Source of the DNA: Mesoaciditoga sp. | Lineage (GTDB): Bacteria > Thermotogota > Thermotogae > Mesoaciditogales > Mesoaciditogaceae | DNA: 35,642 nt | Assembly (NCBI GenBank): GCA_015491995.1 | Contig: WGFY01000057.1 | Span: forward strand, 1-35,642 | Direction: 5' to 3' | Shown here: positions 22,908 to 31,958 of the stretch, in pieces | How the letters are laid out: each line of letters begins with the position of its first letter | How positions within the stretch are numbered: the stretch's first letter is position 1 | The notes under the pieces: model-generated | The model's database searches: none | Seen by the model: only the letters and a program-made list of their open reading frames with translations | Told to the model about the DNA's origin: nothing | Position numbers and translations under genes: made by a program

Positions 22908-24974
22908 GTGAAAAAGTTTTTATTTTTGATGGGACTGTTAAGCATTTTAACGGGCGTTTTGATCTTCGCCCAGCCAATTGTTCAGAGTACCACAACGCTT
23001 ACAACGATCTTTTTCGAACCTGATGCCGGTGAAACACCTTTTTTGAACGTCATAAACTCAGCCAAAAAAGATTTGAAGATCGAAGTTTACGTTATGACGG
23101 CAAGAGATGTATTCAGTGCGTTGAAAAAAGCTGTTAAACGTGGTGTTGACGTTCAAGTTATACTCACACAGCATCCCTACAACATGCAAGCCCAATCAAA
23201 ATATGCTTATGAGAATTTGAAATCCATGGGGGTGAATGTCAAATGGGCACCAGCACGTTTTGCATACGATCATGCAAAGTTCATGGTTTCAGACACTTCA
23301 ACTGCGATATTTGGCACGTCTAATTTGACTTATAGCGGAATATCACAGAACTTCGAAGCGAATGTTTTGACAAAAGATCCACAGTTGATCAAAGCGTTGA
23401 TAACCGTCTTCAACGCCGATTGGAATAACACACGTGCCGGATCTGTTCCGAGAGAATTCCTGGTGCTAAGTCCCAACAGTGAAAGCGATATATTATGGTT
23501 GATAAACAACGCAAAAAAAACGCTAAAAATTGCGGAAGAAGAGGTACCAGAGGGAAATGTGTTCAACGCGATAAAGGCAGCGGCAAAACGAGGAGTCAAG
23601 GTTCAAATAATAGAACCCATCTCGAACATCAAAAACGCTTCGGGGCAGTATACTTTAGGATCGTTGTCAATTGCAGGAGTACAAGTTGGACTTGTCAAAG
23701 AACCCTTCATTCATGCGAAGATGATCGTTTCAGATGATAACTACATCTTCATCGGCTCTGAGAACGTCTCTTACACTTCGATGTATAAAAATAGAGAAGT
23801 AGGCGCAATATTGGCAAATGAAAAGCTGATCGTACAAGCCTCTCGTAGATTTGATTCGTTGTGGAAGGCAGTTTCAATTTTGCCTCCTGAACTTCCTACC
23901 TCTCAAATGGCATTCTTGCCTCAAATTGTCTCTAATCCTTACAGATACATTGGAAAACTCGTAAAAACTTTAGGGACAGTTGAAGCTGTTTTCGGTCCAA
24001 CCGTTTTCATTTCTTACACTCTCGGAAATAAGATAGGTGGCTTGGAACTGTGGCTAGGCCATGTTGCAAACAACTCCCCAGAGTTTATGGTAGGTCAAAC
24101 TGTTAGAGTAGTTGGTTCCGTTGAAACGTACGAAGGGCAATTGGAGATATCCGCTATCGTACCTCCACAGATCATCTCAAAGAGCTTACTTTCTCTTCCA
24201 TTTCAACCTGCTTTTGATGACATGTCTAAATATTGTGGGCTTATCGTTTTGCTTAAAGGCGATATAAACTTTTCAAATGATGGAATGTATATCTCCAATG
24301 GGAAAAGAAGTGTTAAATTACTCCCTCTTGAAAAATTGCCAACGATACCTTCAGGAACAAATGTTTACGCTGAAGGTATCATCGTCAACAAAAATGGGAA
24401 ATATGAAATGGCTCCAACGAATTTCTACAGTGCGAATTCTTACGTGCCTGTCCTGAAAAAAGGAGAAATAAGTAAAAAACCGACCTTGGCAGAACTTAGA
24501 AAAAACACCCATTTGTATTACTCTCAAAGTGTCACATCTACCGGCATCGTACCAGCCGTTGTCAGTCCATCAAACGCTTACATACAATCGAATGGATACG
24601 GTATGAGAATATATGGTGAGCATGGAAAAATAAAACCAGGTGATATCGTTGAAGTAACTGGAAAATTCACCTCTTACAACGGTTCTCTTGAAATAGATCT
24701 GTCTGGATTGAAAATAACAGGTCACTCGACCATCTTTCCAGTTTTAACCAAAATATCTGAAATTCCAAAATATTCCGAGCTTTTTGTGGAAATAAAGGGA
24801 AAAGTTTTCAATTCCAAGAAGAAAAGTTTCTATGTAAAAGATGATTCCGGCAAAGTCTATGTTTACCTCCCAAAAGGAAAAGCTCCCAAAAACGGTGATG
24901 TGATAAAAGTCATTGGAATAGCCGTTAAGTACAAAGATATTTACGAGGTGTATGCAACTCAGCTTTTGAAGTGA
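22908..24974 (+). CDS. Exported phospholipase D-family nuclease with C-terminal OB-fold-like repeats
   Basis: An N-terminal signal sequence (FLFLMGLLSILTGVLIFA, residues 4-21) sends it out of the cytoplasm. Two PLD half-sites follow: HAK with Asp (His122, Lys124, Asp129, then GTSNLTYSG) and HAK with Asp (His269, Lys271, then GSENVSYTS). PLD enzymes need both, so one active site is complete; relatives such as Nuc and BfiI cut DNA. From about residue 350 to 688 come about four OB-fold-like repeats, with phrases such as VRVVGSVETYEGQLEIS, GDIVEVTGKFTSYNGSLEI and GDVIKVIGIAVKYKDIYEV, as in nucleic-acid-binding YhcR-type domains. GTG 22908 follows GGAGGTGA. It is a single gene with its own promoter between tRNA loci. 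A lipid substrate cannot be excluded. Confidence 0.85.
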   Translation: MKKFLFLMGLLSILTGVLIFAQPIVQSTTTLTTIFFEPDAGETPFLNVINSAKKDLKIEVYVMTARDVFSALKKAVKRGVDVQVILTQHPYNMQAQSKYAYENLKSMGVNVKWAPARFAYDHAKFMVSDTSTAIFGTSNLTYSGISQNFEANVLTKDPQLIKALITVFNADWNNTRAGSVPREFLVLSPNSESDILWLINNAKKTLKIAEEEVPEGNVFNAIKAAAKRGVKVQIIEPISNIKNASGQYTLGSLSIAGVQVGLVKEPFIHAKMIVSDDNYIFIGSENVSYTSMYKNREVGAILANEKLIVQASRRFDSLWKAVSILPPELPTSQMAFLPQIVSNPYRYIGKLVKTLGTVEAVFGPTVFISYTLGNKIGGLELWLGHVANNSPEFMVGQTVRVVGSVETYEGQLEISAIVPPQIISKSLLSLPFQPAFDDMSKYCGLIVLLKGDINFSNDGMYISNGKRSVKLLPLEKLPTIPSGTNVYAEGIIVNKNGKYEMAPTNFYSANSYVPVLKKGEISKKPTLAELRKNTHLYYSQSVTSTGIVPAVVSPSNAYIQSNGYGMRIYGEHGKIKPGDIVEVTGKFTSYNGSLEIDLSGLKITGHSTIFPVLTKISEIPKYSELFVEIKGKVFNSKKKSFYVKDDSGKVYVYLPKGKAPKNGDVIKVIGIAVKYKDIYEVYATQLLK

Positions 24975-25004
24975 AAACAATTTTTAAAAATCGGACTTCG
25001 AATC

Positions 25005-25033
25005 TTGACTGAGCTCTTGGCATGTAGTATAAT
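25005..25033 (+). promoter_or_regulatory. Promoter of tRNA-Thr
   Basis: TTGACT (25005-25010), a 17-base spacer and TATAAT (25028-25033) lie 19 bases before the tRNA. The box is flanked by a 9-base inverted repeat (TCGGACTTC at 24991-24999, GAAGTCCGA at 25043-25051). Confidence 0.88.
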
Positions 25034-25052
25034 TCGTTAGTTGAAGTCCGAT

Positions 25053-25129
25053 GCCAGCGTAGCTCAGCGTGGTAGAGCAACTCATTCGTAATGAGTAGGT
25101 CGGGGGTTCGAGTCCCTTCGCTGGCTCCA
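25053..25129 (+). tRNA. tRNA-Thr (anticodon CGT)
   Basis: A 77-base cloverleaf with acceptor GCCAGCG/CGCTGGC, discriminator T, anticodon stem ACTCA/TGAGT with loop TTCGTAA (anticodon CGT) and CCA encoded. A terminator hairpin follows directly, then tilS. Confidence 0.96.
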
Positions 25130-25130
25130 A

Positions 25131-25160
25131 AGCCCAGAGTGTTGCTCTGGGTTTATTTTT
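25131..25160 (+). terminator. Rho-independent terminator between tRNA-Thr and tilS
   Basis: A 7-bp GC-rich stem (CCCAGAG / CTCTGGG) with a TGTTG loop is followed by TTTATTTTT. It should end most tRNA-Thr transcripts. I see no separate promoter in the 17 bases before tilS, so some read-through, or a promoter inside the terminator region, is needed. Confidence 0.85.
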
Positions 25161-25177
25161 GGTGCTTGGAGGGCAAA

Positions 25178-26575
25178 ATGAGATTCATTGGTTTTGAATA
25201 CGAACTTTTGAAATTTATAAAAAAAGAAAGGCTCGTATTTCCAAAAGAAAAAGTTCTCTTAGCCGTTTCTGGTGGTGCAGATTCGATTGCGATGATGCAT
25301 GCTCTGAGCTTCATCAATTCCGAATTGAAGGCAGAATTTATAGTGGTGCATTTAAATCATATGTTACGACCGGAATCGGAAAAAGAAGGCCCAGCAGTCT
25401 GTAATATGGCTAAGAATTTAAACATGGAATGCTGGATGGAATCAAGGGACGTACTGAAATACAAGGAAAAGAATAAAGGCTTATCTCTTGAAGAAGCGGC
25501 ACGAATAGTCAGGTACAGTTTCTTTGAAGATGCACTTGAAAAGCTCAAGGCTGATAAGATCGCCACAGCTCATCATCTCTCGGATTTGACAGAAAATTTC
25601 TTTATAAGACTTTTTAGAGGGAGTGGCTTAGGAGGTCTTGTTGGTATGAGCCCAACAAATGATAAGTACATAAAACCTTTTTTGTCCTTCGATGAGAAAA
25701 CCATTCGAGAATATGTTACAATAAAAAGACTGAGTTTTTTTGAGGATAAAACAAACGACGATGTGCGTTACATTCGAAATAAAATAAGGCATATGTTAAT
25801 TCCAACGATAAAAAACGAATTTTGCCATAACATAGAAAAAAACATCTCTAAAACTGTTCAAATACTCAGAGAATACCAAGAATTCATTCATGGCAACGTA
25901 AAAGAGATCTTTGAAAAATCCTTTTTTGATGAGAATGGAAACATGAGCTTTTATTTGAAAGATCTTGTTGATGAAGACAAATTGCTTTTATCAGAAGTGA
26001 TAAAAGAAACATTCAGAGAGCTTAACGTAGAAATATCTAACGTTAAAATCAGGTCTGTGATCGATTTAATTGAAAAAGAAAGTGATGGAGAACTGAACCT
26101 TGGAAAGAGATTTTACGCCTTAAAGTCATTTGATAAACTTTCAATAGGTTCAAAGGCCCGGTCTTTTGAATGGAATGCAATTGAGCTCGACGTTCCATCA
26201 GAAGTTAAGGTGCAGAAACTTCAAATGAAGATAAGTGCGTTTGTTGAAGATCATGATGGATGCTTAGGCAACGCTAAGGAAAGTGCAGTTTTTGATGCAA
26301 AAAAAGTAAAATTTCCACTTTTTCTTAGAACCATAAAATTAGGTGAGAAAATGGTCCCGCTTGGAATGAATGGTCACAAAAAGGTGCTTTCGATTTTAAA
26401 GGATCGAAAGATACCGTCCTCGGTAAGAACGCGGTTCCCAATTGTTTCTCAAGCGGATGGGAAGGCTTTGTGGATAGTAGGTATAGCCATATCGGATGAA
26501 TTTAAAGTAACGAGTAAGACCCGTAAAGTATTGGTGCTTATTCGGGAAGGAGGTAATTTCTTAAAACATGCCTAA
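25178..26575 (+). CDS. tilS: tRNA(Ile)-lysidine synthase
   Basis: TilS converts C34 of the CAU-anticodon tRNA-Ile2 to lysidine so that it reads AUA. The 465 residues have the N-type ATP pyrophosphatase P-loop SGGADS (31-36), ATAHHLSDLTENFF and RLFRGSGLGGL in the catalytic domain, a helical middle domain and the C-terminal TilS domain (KMVPLGMNGHKKVLSILKDRKIP). ATG 25178 has GGAGGG 5 bases upstream. The frame stays open back into tRNA-Thr, but that part is not protein. The end overlaps ftsH by 8 bases. Confidence 0.94.
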   Translation: MRFIGFEYELLKFIKKERLVFPKEKVLLAVSGGADSIAMMHALSFINSELKAEFIVVHLNHMLRPESEKEGPAVCNMAKNLNMECWMESRDVLKYKEKNKGLSLEEAARIVRYSFFEDALEKLKADKIATAHHLSDLTENFFIRLFRGSGLGGLVGMSPTNDKYIKPFLSFDEKTIREYVTIKRLSFFEDKTNDDVRYIRNKIRHMLIPTIKNEFCHNIEKNISKTVQILREYQEFIHGNVKEIFEKSFFDENGNMSFYLKDLVDEDKLLLSEVIKETFRELNVEISNVKIRSVIDLIEKESDGELNLGKRFYALKSFDKLSIGSKARSFEWNAIELDVPSEVKVQKLQMKISAFVEDHDGCLGNAKESAVFDAKKVKFPLFLRTIKLGEKMVPLGMNGHKKVLSILKDRKIPSSVRTRFPIVSQADGKALWIVGIAISDEFKVTSKTRKVLVLIREGGNFLKHA

Positions 26576-28448
26576 AAATTACAGACCCATTGGTCCAAAT
26601 TGGAAATCGATCATGCTCTACATGGTAATACTGATATTGATTTTCTTCTTGGTGAGATCGATGTGGACAGTCCCAACACCAGTTGTTCAAATCAATTTCA
26701 CCAAGTTTTGGACAATGGTCAACGAAAAACCAACGCCTATAAGGGAAGTCATCATAAACGGTAACGGAAACACAAAAGTCATGACGGCCAGCGGAGAGTA
26801 TCAGCTATACGCTCCTTGGCTACTTACCAGCAGCGATTTTGTGCAGGAAATGTATTCCAAAGGAATAAATGTGAAATCAGTTCCAGCCGGTGATACGTCG
26901 CTATGGGTAAACATTCTTGGGACTTTGATACCGTTAGCGCTCTTTTTCCTACTTTGGTGGTTCCTTATGAAACGTATGGGTGGTGGAGGGGGCTCGCAAG
27001 CCTTTACGTTTACGAAAAGTCCCGCAAGAATTTATGATTCGAATACCAAGAAGATAACTTTTAAAGATGTTGCCGGAGTTGAAGAGTCGAAGGAGGAATT
27101 GAAATCCGTTGTCGATTTTCTTAAAAATCCTCAATCTTTCAACACACTCGGGGCAAGAATGCCCAAAGGCATACTTCTTGTCGGTCCCCCTGGAACTGGT
27201 AAAACGTTGCTCGCACGTGCCGTAGCCGGAGAAGCAGATGTTCCTTTTTATCATATAAGCGGCTCTGATTTCGTTGAATTGTTTGTGGGAGTTGGTGCGG
27301 CAAGAGTAAGGGACCTTTTCACTCAAGCCAAGCAGAACTCGCCGTCAATAATGTTCATTGATGAAATCGATGCGGTTGGTCGTCAAAGAGGTGCTGGTCT
27401 TGGAGGCGGTCATGATGAAAGAGAGCAAACTTTGAATCAATTGCTGGTAGAGATGGATGGATTCGATCAAAATACGGCCGTGATCGTGATGGCTGCCACA
27501 AATAGACCGGACATACTTGACAGTGCTCTGCTAAGACCTGGGAGGTTTGACAAGAAGATCCTCGTTGATCCGCCTGACATAAATGGGAGAGAAGCGATAT
27601 TACGCATACACATGCGTGGAAAACCTGTAGACAACAAAGTCGATCCAAAAATATTGGCACGTAGAACTCCCGGTTTTGTTGGGGCAGACCTCGAAAACCT
27701 TGTTAACGAAGCCGCCCTGTTGGCCGCTCAAAAAAAGAAGAAACAGATAGAATTTGAAGACTTTGAAGAAGCAATAGACAGGGTTATAGCCGGCCCAGAA
27801 AGAAAATCAAAAGTTGTGAGTAAAGAAGAGCGTAAAGTTGTCGCATATCATGAGATAGGTCATGCAATAGTTGGGGCAGTCCTTCCAAATGCGGATCCCG
27901 TTCATAAGATATCGATAGTTCCAAGAGGAATGCATGCACTTGGATTCACTTTACAACTTCCACTTCAAGACAAGTATCTTATGACTAAAGAAGAAATTTT
28001 GGACAAGATCACGGGACTTCTTGGAGGACGTGCAGCTGAAGAAATTGTCTTTAATCAGATCACCACAGGTGCTTCTAACGACATAGAAAGAGCCACTAAA
28101 ATAGCACGTGATATGATATGCAAATATGGAATGAGTGAAGTTATAGGTCCAATAGCATGGGGTGAGGAAGAAGAAAACGTTTTCTTGGGAAAACAGCTTT
28201 CAAGAATGAAGAATTACAGTGAAGAAACGGCATCGGAAATAGATGCGCAGGTGAAAACGATCGTCAGTCAATGTTATGATCATTCCAAAGAGATACTCTT
28301 GAAGTACAGAGATAAGATGGATGATATAGCAAAGGTACTACTTGAAAAAGAAACGATAGAAGGAGAAGAGCTTAACAGGTTACTAAAAGGGAAATTTAGC
28401 AAAAACGGTAAAGCTGATGAAGAGGATAACGTTGCAAAAGAAAGTTGA
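26568..28448 (+). CDS. ftsH: ATP-dependent zinc metalloprotease FtsH
   Basis: FtsH is a membrane-anchored AAA+ protease that removes unassembled or damaged membrane proteins. The 626 residues have a transmembrane helix at about 15-32, a periplasmic domain, a second helix near 110-135, Walker A GPPGTGKT (206-213), Walker [11 protein letters not shown], the second region of homology with [18 protein letters not shown], and the zinc site HEIGH (428-432), with Ile where Ala is usual. The AAGGAGGT site is 13 bases from ATG 26568, longer than normal, but a TAA two codons upstream rules out an earlier start. It is coupled to tilS and to the radical SAM gene. Confidence 0.95.
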   Translation: MPKNYRPIGPNWKSIMLYMVILILIFFLVRSMWTVPTPVVQINFTKFWTMVNEKPTPIREVIINGNGNTKVMTASGEYQLYAPWLLTSSDFVQEMYSKGINVKSVPAGDTSLWVNILGTLIPLALFFLLWWFLMKRMGGGGGSQAFTFTKSPARIYDSNTKKITFKDVAGVEESKEELKSVVDFLKNPQSFNTLGARMPKGILLVGPPGTGKTLLARAVAGEADVPFYHISGSDFVELFVGVGAARVRDLFTQAKQNSPSIMFIDEIDAVGRQRGAGLGGGHDEREQTLNQLLVEMDGFDQNTAVIVMAATNRPDILDSALLRPGRFDKKILVDPPDINGREAILRIHMRGKPVDNKVDPKILARRTPGFVGADLENLVNEAALLAAQKKKKQIEFEDFEEAIDRVIAGPERKSKVVSKEERKVVAYHEIGHAIVGAVLPNADPVHKISIVPRGMHALGFTLQLPLQDKYLMTKEEILDKITGLLGGRAAEEIVFNQITTGASNDIERATKIARDMICKYGMSEVIGPIAWGEEEENVFLGKQLSRMKNYSEETASEIDAQVKTIVSQCYDHSKEILLKYRDKMDDIAKVLLEKETIEGEELNRLLKGKFSKNGKADEEDNVAKES

Positions 28449-29919
28449 AGAAGAAACCTCCGTCAATTCTTCTTCTGGAACGCCAGCCGTCGCTTTGATT
28501 TTTCCAAACGATTATTCATCATCCGTTGCAAATCTCGGTTTTAACGCCGTATACGCAGAACTTTTGAGAGCGGGGTTTTCATGCGAACGTTTTACGTACT
28601 CAAAAGGGGAAATGAGATCTATAGAACATGGAAGGCCTTTAAACGACTTCGATATTTGGGCATTTTCGATCTCATTCGAGTCTGATGTGCTTAATATATT
28701 TGAAATTTTTAGCAAAAGTCATGTAAGTGCTCTTGCCTCAGATAGGAAAGAAAGACCTTTTGTGATCATAGGTGGTGCGTTAACCTTTTTCAATCCTAAC
28801 TCCCTCTGGTTCGTGGCGGATATCATATTTCATGGTGAGTTAGAAGGATGTGTAAATTTTTTTGACAACTTTCGTGAACTTTGGGTGCAAAATTTTCGAA
28901 GACTAAAGCTCTTAGAAAAATTGAAAGAGATGAAGTGCCTGTCTATCCCAAGGTTTGGTATCAGAAAAGTACAGATATCTAAGCTGAAAGACATGAAAAA
29001 TTCATTGGCTGAGTCTTGCATACTCTCCCCTAAAGGAGCTTTTGGAAAAAGATATCTGATAGAGATCGAACGCGGCTGTACAAGGGGATGTAGGTTCTGT
29101 GTGGCAGGTTACGTTTACAGACCAGCAAGATTCATGGCACTTGAAGACGTAAAATTTAGAATAGACAAATTCATTGAACACACGAAAAGTGTTGGATTGG
29201 TGGCATCCACAGTTTCGGATTATCCTTACTTGGACGATCTTTTAGAATGGCTTGAAGGAAAGATAGAAAGCCTGAGCGTTTCATCCTTAAGGCTCGATGC
29301 GATTACTCCGCATTTGATCGACACTTTAAAAAAGCTGGGAGATCGTGAGATCACGCTCGCTCCGGAAGCTGGAACACAACATATGCGTGATTTGATTAAC
29401 AAGAATATATCTGGCTTGGATATAGAGCATGCGATAAAATATGTAAAAGACTCCGGGCTTAAAAGAGTGAAATTGTATTTCATATATGGTCTGCCGGAAG
29501 AAAGGCAAGAAGATCTCGATGGTATAATCGATGTGCTAAAGGAAGTTAAAAAGAGCGCCTTGATCCCATATGTGAGTCTTAACCCTTTCATTCCAAAGCC
29601 TTGGACTCCACTTGAGGGTTTCCAAATGATGAGTTTAAAAGATCTCAAAATTCGTCGTCGTTACCTTGAATCTGCATTCAGAAAGATGCATATTCGATTC
29701 AAATTTGAAAGTGTTAGGCTATCAAGAATTCAATGGGTGATTTCTACAGCGAATGAGAAGCTGTCGGAAGAGTTAGCAAAAGCTGATGAACCATTTGAGG
29801 TGTTGAAGGGGGTGGAGAAAACCTGGATATCCAACGCAAATTGTTGGAGATATGTGGGCGAAGTAGAAGAGCCTTTTTTGACTCTTCAAAAGAAAATGAT
29901 TTATGGATTAAAAAAATGA
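28432..29919 (+). CDS. Radical SAM protein of unknown function
   Basis: The 495 residues begin with a Rossmann-like domain (about 15-150) resembling the cobalamin-binding domains found in many radical SAM proteins, but no DxHxxG cobalamin motif is seen. The radical SAM core has the cluster motif CTRGCRFC (Cys216, Cys220, Cys223) preceded by EIERG, and later ITLAPEAGT and LYFIYGLPEER. It resembles the widely conserved uncharacterised family often annotated TIGR03960/YgiQ-like. The start is TTG 28432, with AGAGGA upstream and a 17-base overlap with ftsH; ATG 28417 lacks a ribosome site. The substrate is unknown; its place after tilS and ftsH hints at RNA or translation, which is inference only. 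Confidence 0.85.
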   Translation: MQKKVEEETSVNSSSGTPAVALIFPNDYSSSVANLGFNAVYAELLRAGFSCERFTYSKGEMRSIEHGRPLNDFDIWAFSISFESDVLNIFEIFSKSHVSALASDRKERPFVIIGGALTFFNPNSLWFVADIIFHGELEGCVNFFDNFRELWVQNFRRLKLLEKLKEMKCLSIPRFGIRKVQISKLKDMKNSLAESCILSPKGAFGKRYLIEIERGCTRGCRFCVAGYVYRPARFMALEDVKFRIDKFIEHTKSVGLVASTVSDYPYLDDLLEWLEGKIESLSVSSLRLDAITPHLIDTLKKLGDREITLAPEAGTQHMRDLINKNISGLDIEHAIKYVKDSGLKRVKLYFIYGLPEERQEDLDGIIDVLKEVKKSALIPYVSLNPFIPKPWTPLEGFQMMSLKDLKIRRRYLESAFRKMHIRFKFESVRLSRIQWVISTANEKLSEELAKADEPFEVLKGVEKTWISNANCWRYVGEVEEPFLTLQKKMIYGLKK

Positions 29920-29944
29920 TCATGGACTAAGCAAATTCAGCATG

Positions 29945-29950
29945 TAAAAT
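29945..29950 (+). promoter_or_regulatory. Possible -10 box of the two-component operon
   Basis: TAAAAT (29945-29950) after ATG lies 34 bases before the response regulator. No good -35 is visible. The 65-base gap after the radical SAM gene has no terminator, so read-through is also possible. Confidence 0.3.
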
Positions 29951-29984
29951 TTTTTTTAAACCAAGAAACAAGGAGGGAATTGAA

Positions 29985-30704
29985 ATGGCAAAAAAACGAA
30001 TCTTGGTCGTTGATGATGAACCATCCATAGTGGAGCTTGTCAGTTACAATCTCAAAAAAGAAGGATACGACGTTCTTAAAGCTTACGATGCCGAAAAGGC
30101 CCTTGAAATGATAAACGAAAGCGACATAGACCTTTTCATAATCGATGTAATGCTTCCTGGTATGGATGGCTTCGAGTTGGTTAGAACATTGAGAAGCGGG
30201 GACAAAAACAGGGATAAACCGGTTATATTCTTAACCGCCAAGGGAGAGGAGTTTGATAGAGTATTGGGTCTTGAACTTGGGGCAGACGATTACATCACCA
30301 AACCTTTTAGTGTAAGAGAACTTCTTGCAAGAATAAAAGCGATTTTCAGGAGAACGGATCAGGCTCTTAAGAAGAGCGAAGAACCTCCCAAGAAAATTAT
30401 GGCAAAAGATTTGGACATAGATCTTGAAAAATATGAAGTTAAAGTCAGAGGATCACTTGTTAACTTAACACCTTTAGAATTCGATCTTCTAAGATTTCTC
30501 GCTGAGAATAAAGGAAAGGTTTTCAGTAGAGATGTGCTCTTAGATACACTTTGGGGCTATGACTATTACGGTGATACACGTACGGTTGACGTACACATCA
30601 GAAGGCTGAGAACGAAAATAGAAGAAGATCCTTCCAATCCGAAGTACATCATAACGGTCAGAGGAAAAGGGTATAAATTCAAGGATCCTGGAAGCGAGGA
30701 GTAA
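29985..30704 (+). CDS. Response regulator, OmpR/PhoB family
   Basis: A DNA-binding output protein of a two-component system. The 239 residues comprise a receiver domain (about 1-120) with the acidic pair Asp10-Asp11, phospho-acceptor Asp54 in FIIDVMLPGMDG, Thr in LTAKGEE and Lys in ITKPF, and a winged-helix domain (about 138-235) with TRTVDVHIRRLRTKIEEDP and VRGKGYKF. AAGGAGGG lies upstream of ATG 29985. It is followed 3 bases later by its histidine kinase. The pair looks like PhoP/PhoR or WalR/WalK; no phosphate genes lie nearby to decide. Confidence 0.94.
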   Translation: MAKKRILVVDDEPSIVELVSYNLKKEGYDVLKAYDAEKALEMINESDIDLFIIDVMLPGMDGFELVRTLRSGDKNRDKPVIFLTAKGEEFDRVLGLELGADDYITKPFSVRELLARIKAIFRRTDQALKKSEEPPKKIMAKDLDIDLEKYEVKVRGSLVNLTPLEFDLLRFLAENKGKVFSRDVLLDTLWGYDYYGDTRTVDVHIRRLRTKIEEDPSNPKYIITVRGKGYKFKDPGSEE

Positions 30705-30707
30705 TTT

Positions 30708-31958
30708 TTGCTTACGACCTTCGCAGTCGTATTTGCGGCTTTTGGAGTTGTAGGGTTTACTTTGGCATTCGTTTATCACCGTGGTTTTAGACAAGCAAGG
30801 AAAATTTTAAAAGATGTATCCTACACGGTTGTGGGAAAAGAAGTGCCTACAATAAAAATTTTAGACGTGCTTAAAAGCATGAAGCGCGATCTCGAGAACA
30901 AGTACGAAGAGGCCATACGCAGTCGAGAAAACATGAGAACCATAATTGAAAACATCAGTGATGGGATAGTGATATTGGATCACTGGGGCAAGGTGTTGAT
31001 GGACAATTCGGCTGCGCGTGAGCTGTTTGGAATAAAGGAAGAATCCGAGGGAAAAAAGCTCGTGGAATTGGTGGACAATTACGATCTTCTGGATTTCACA
31101 GACAAAAGTCTTAACTCCTTTAAGAAGGGTAGCAAAGAGATAACCATCTTGTATCCTAAGAAGTGTTATGTAAAATGTGATTCAATTTCAGTCACGCTGA
31201 GTGAGGAAGAAGTTTTGATCATCCTTATGAAGGATGTCACAAAAGAACAAGAGTTAGACGCTATGAGAAGAGAATTTATATCCAACGTCTCGCACGAGCT
31301 TAAAACTCCTTTAACTTCCATTCATGGGTATGCGGAAACACTACTTGATGATGATTTCAACGATGTAAAAATAGTCAAGCGTTTTTTGAGCATAATTGAA
31401 GCAGAATCCGCTAGAATGAGCAGATTGATAAACGATCTCCTTGATCTTCAAAAAACGGAAGAGGGTAAAACTACCTTTCACTTTAAAGAAATAGAAATTT
31501 CAGAAGTCGTCGAGTACGTTTCAAGAATAGTCAAACCGCTGGCCGAAAGCCTGAATGTGGAGATGAATACCTCTTACGATGTCGATGTTACCGTCAACGG
31601 GGATTTCGATAGGTTAGTCCAAGCAGTACTCAATCTCACAGATAACGCCATAAAGTACACGTCTCAAAAAGAAAAGGGGCCAAAGCGCGTGTTTTTATCG
31701 TGTAGAGCAATGGAAAAAGAGTGTGTTTTCATCATCAAAGATACGGGCCCTGGGATACCTTCGAATTCCATTTCGCGTCTTTTCGATCGTTTTTACAGGG
31801 TGGATAAAGCACGTTCAAGAAAAGTTGGAGGTACGGGCTTGGGATTATCCATAGTGAAAATGATAGCAGAGAAACATAAAGGCCACATAGAGGTTTCCAG
31901 CAAAGAAGGCGTTGGTTCTGAATTCAAAATATTTCTTCCGATTTTAAAGAAAGGATGA
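30708..31958 (+). CDS. Sensor histidine kinase, PhoR/WalK-like
   Basis: The membrane partner of the preceding regulator. The 416 residues have one N-terminal transmembrane helix (about 3-24), almost no periplasmic domain, a PAS domain (about 75-180; DGIVILDHWGKVLMDN), the phospho-accepting His196 in SHELKTPL, and the ATP domain with N-box LNLTDNAIKYT, G1 DTGPGIP and G2 GGTGLGLSIV. With no large outer domain, the signal is probably internal or membrane-borne and read by PAS. TTG 30708 follows GAGGAG by 6 bases. The stop overlaps the PadR gene as ATGA. Confidence 0.93.
   Translation: MLTTFAVVFAAFGVVGFTLAFVYHRGFRQARKILKDVSYTVVGKEVPTIKILDVLKSMKRDLENKYEEAIRSRENMRTIIENISDGIVILDHWGKVLMDNSAARELFGIKEESEGKKLVELVDNYDLLDFTDKSLNSFKKGSKEITILYPKKCYVKCDSISVTLSEEEVLIILMKDVTKEQELDAMRREFISNVSHELKTPLTSIHGYAETLLDDDFNDVKIVKRFLSIIEAESARMSRLINDLLDLQKTEEGKTTFHFKEIEISEVVEYVSRIVKPLAESLNVEMNTSYDVDVTVNGDFDRLVQAVLNLTDNAIKYTSQKEKGPKRVFLSCRAMEKECVFIIKDTGPGIPSNSISRLFDRFYRVDKARSRKVGGTGLGLSIVKMIAEKHKGHIEVSSKEGVGSEFKIFLPILKKG

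Noticed and set aside
25091-25177. In-frame extension of TilS back into tRNA-Thr
   Set aside because: It translates tRNA and terminator sequence; the TilS fold begins at 25178 after GGAGGG.
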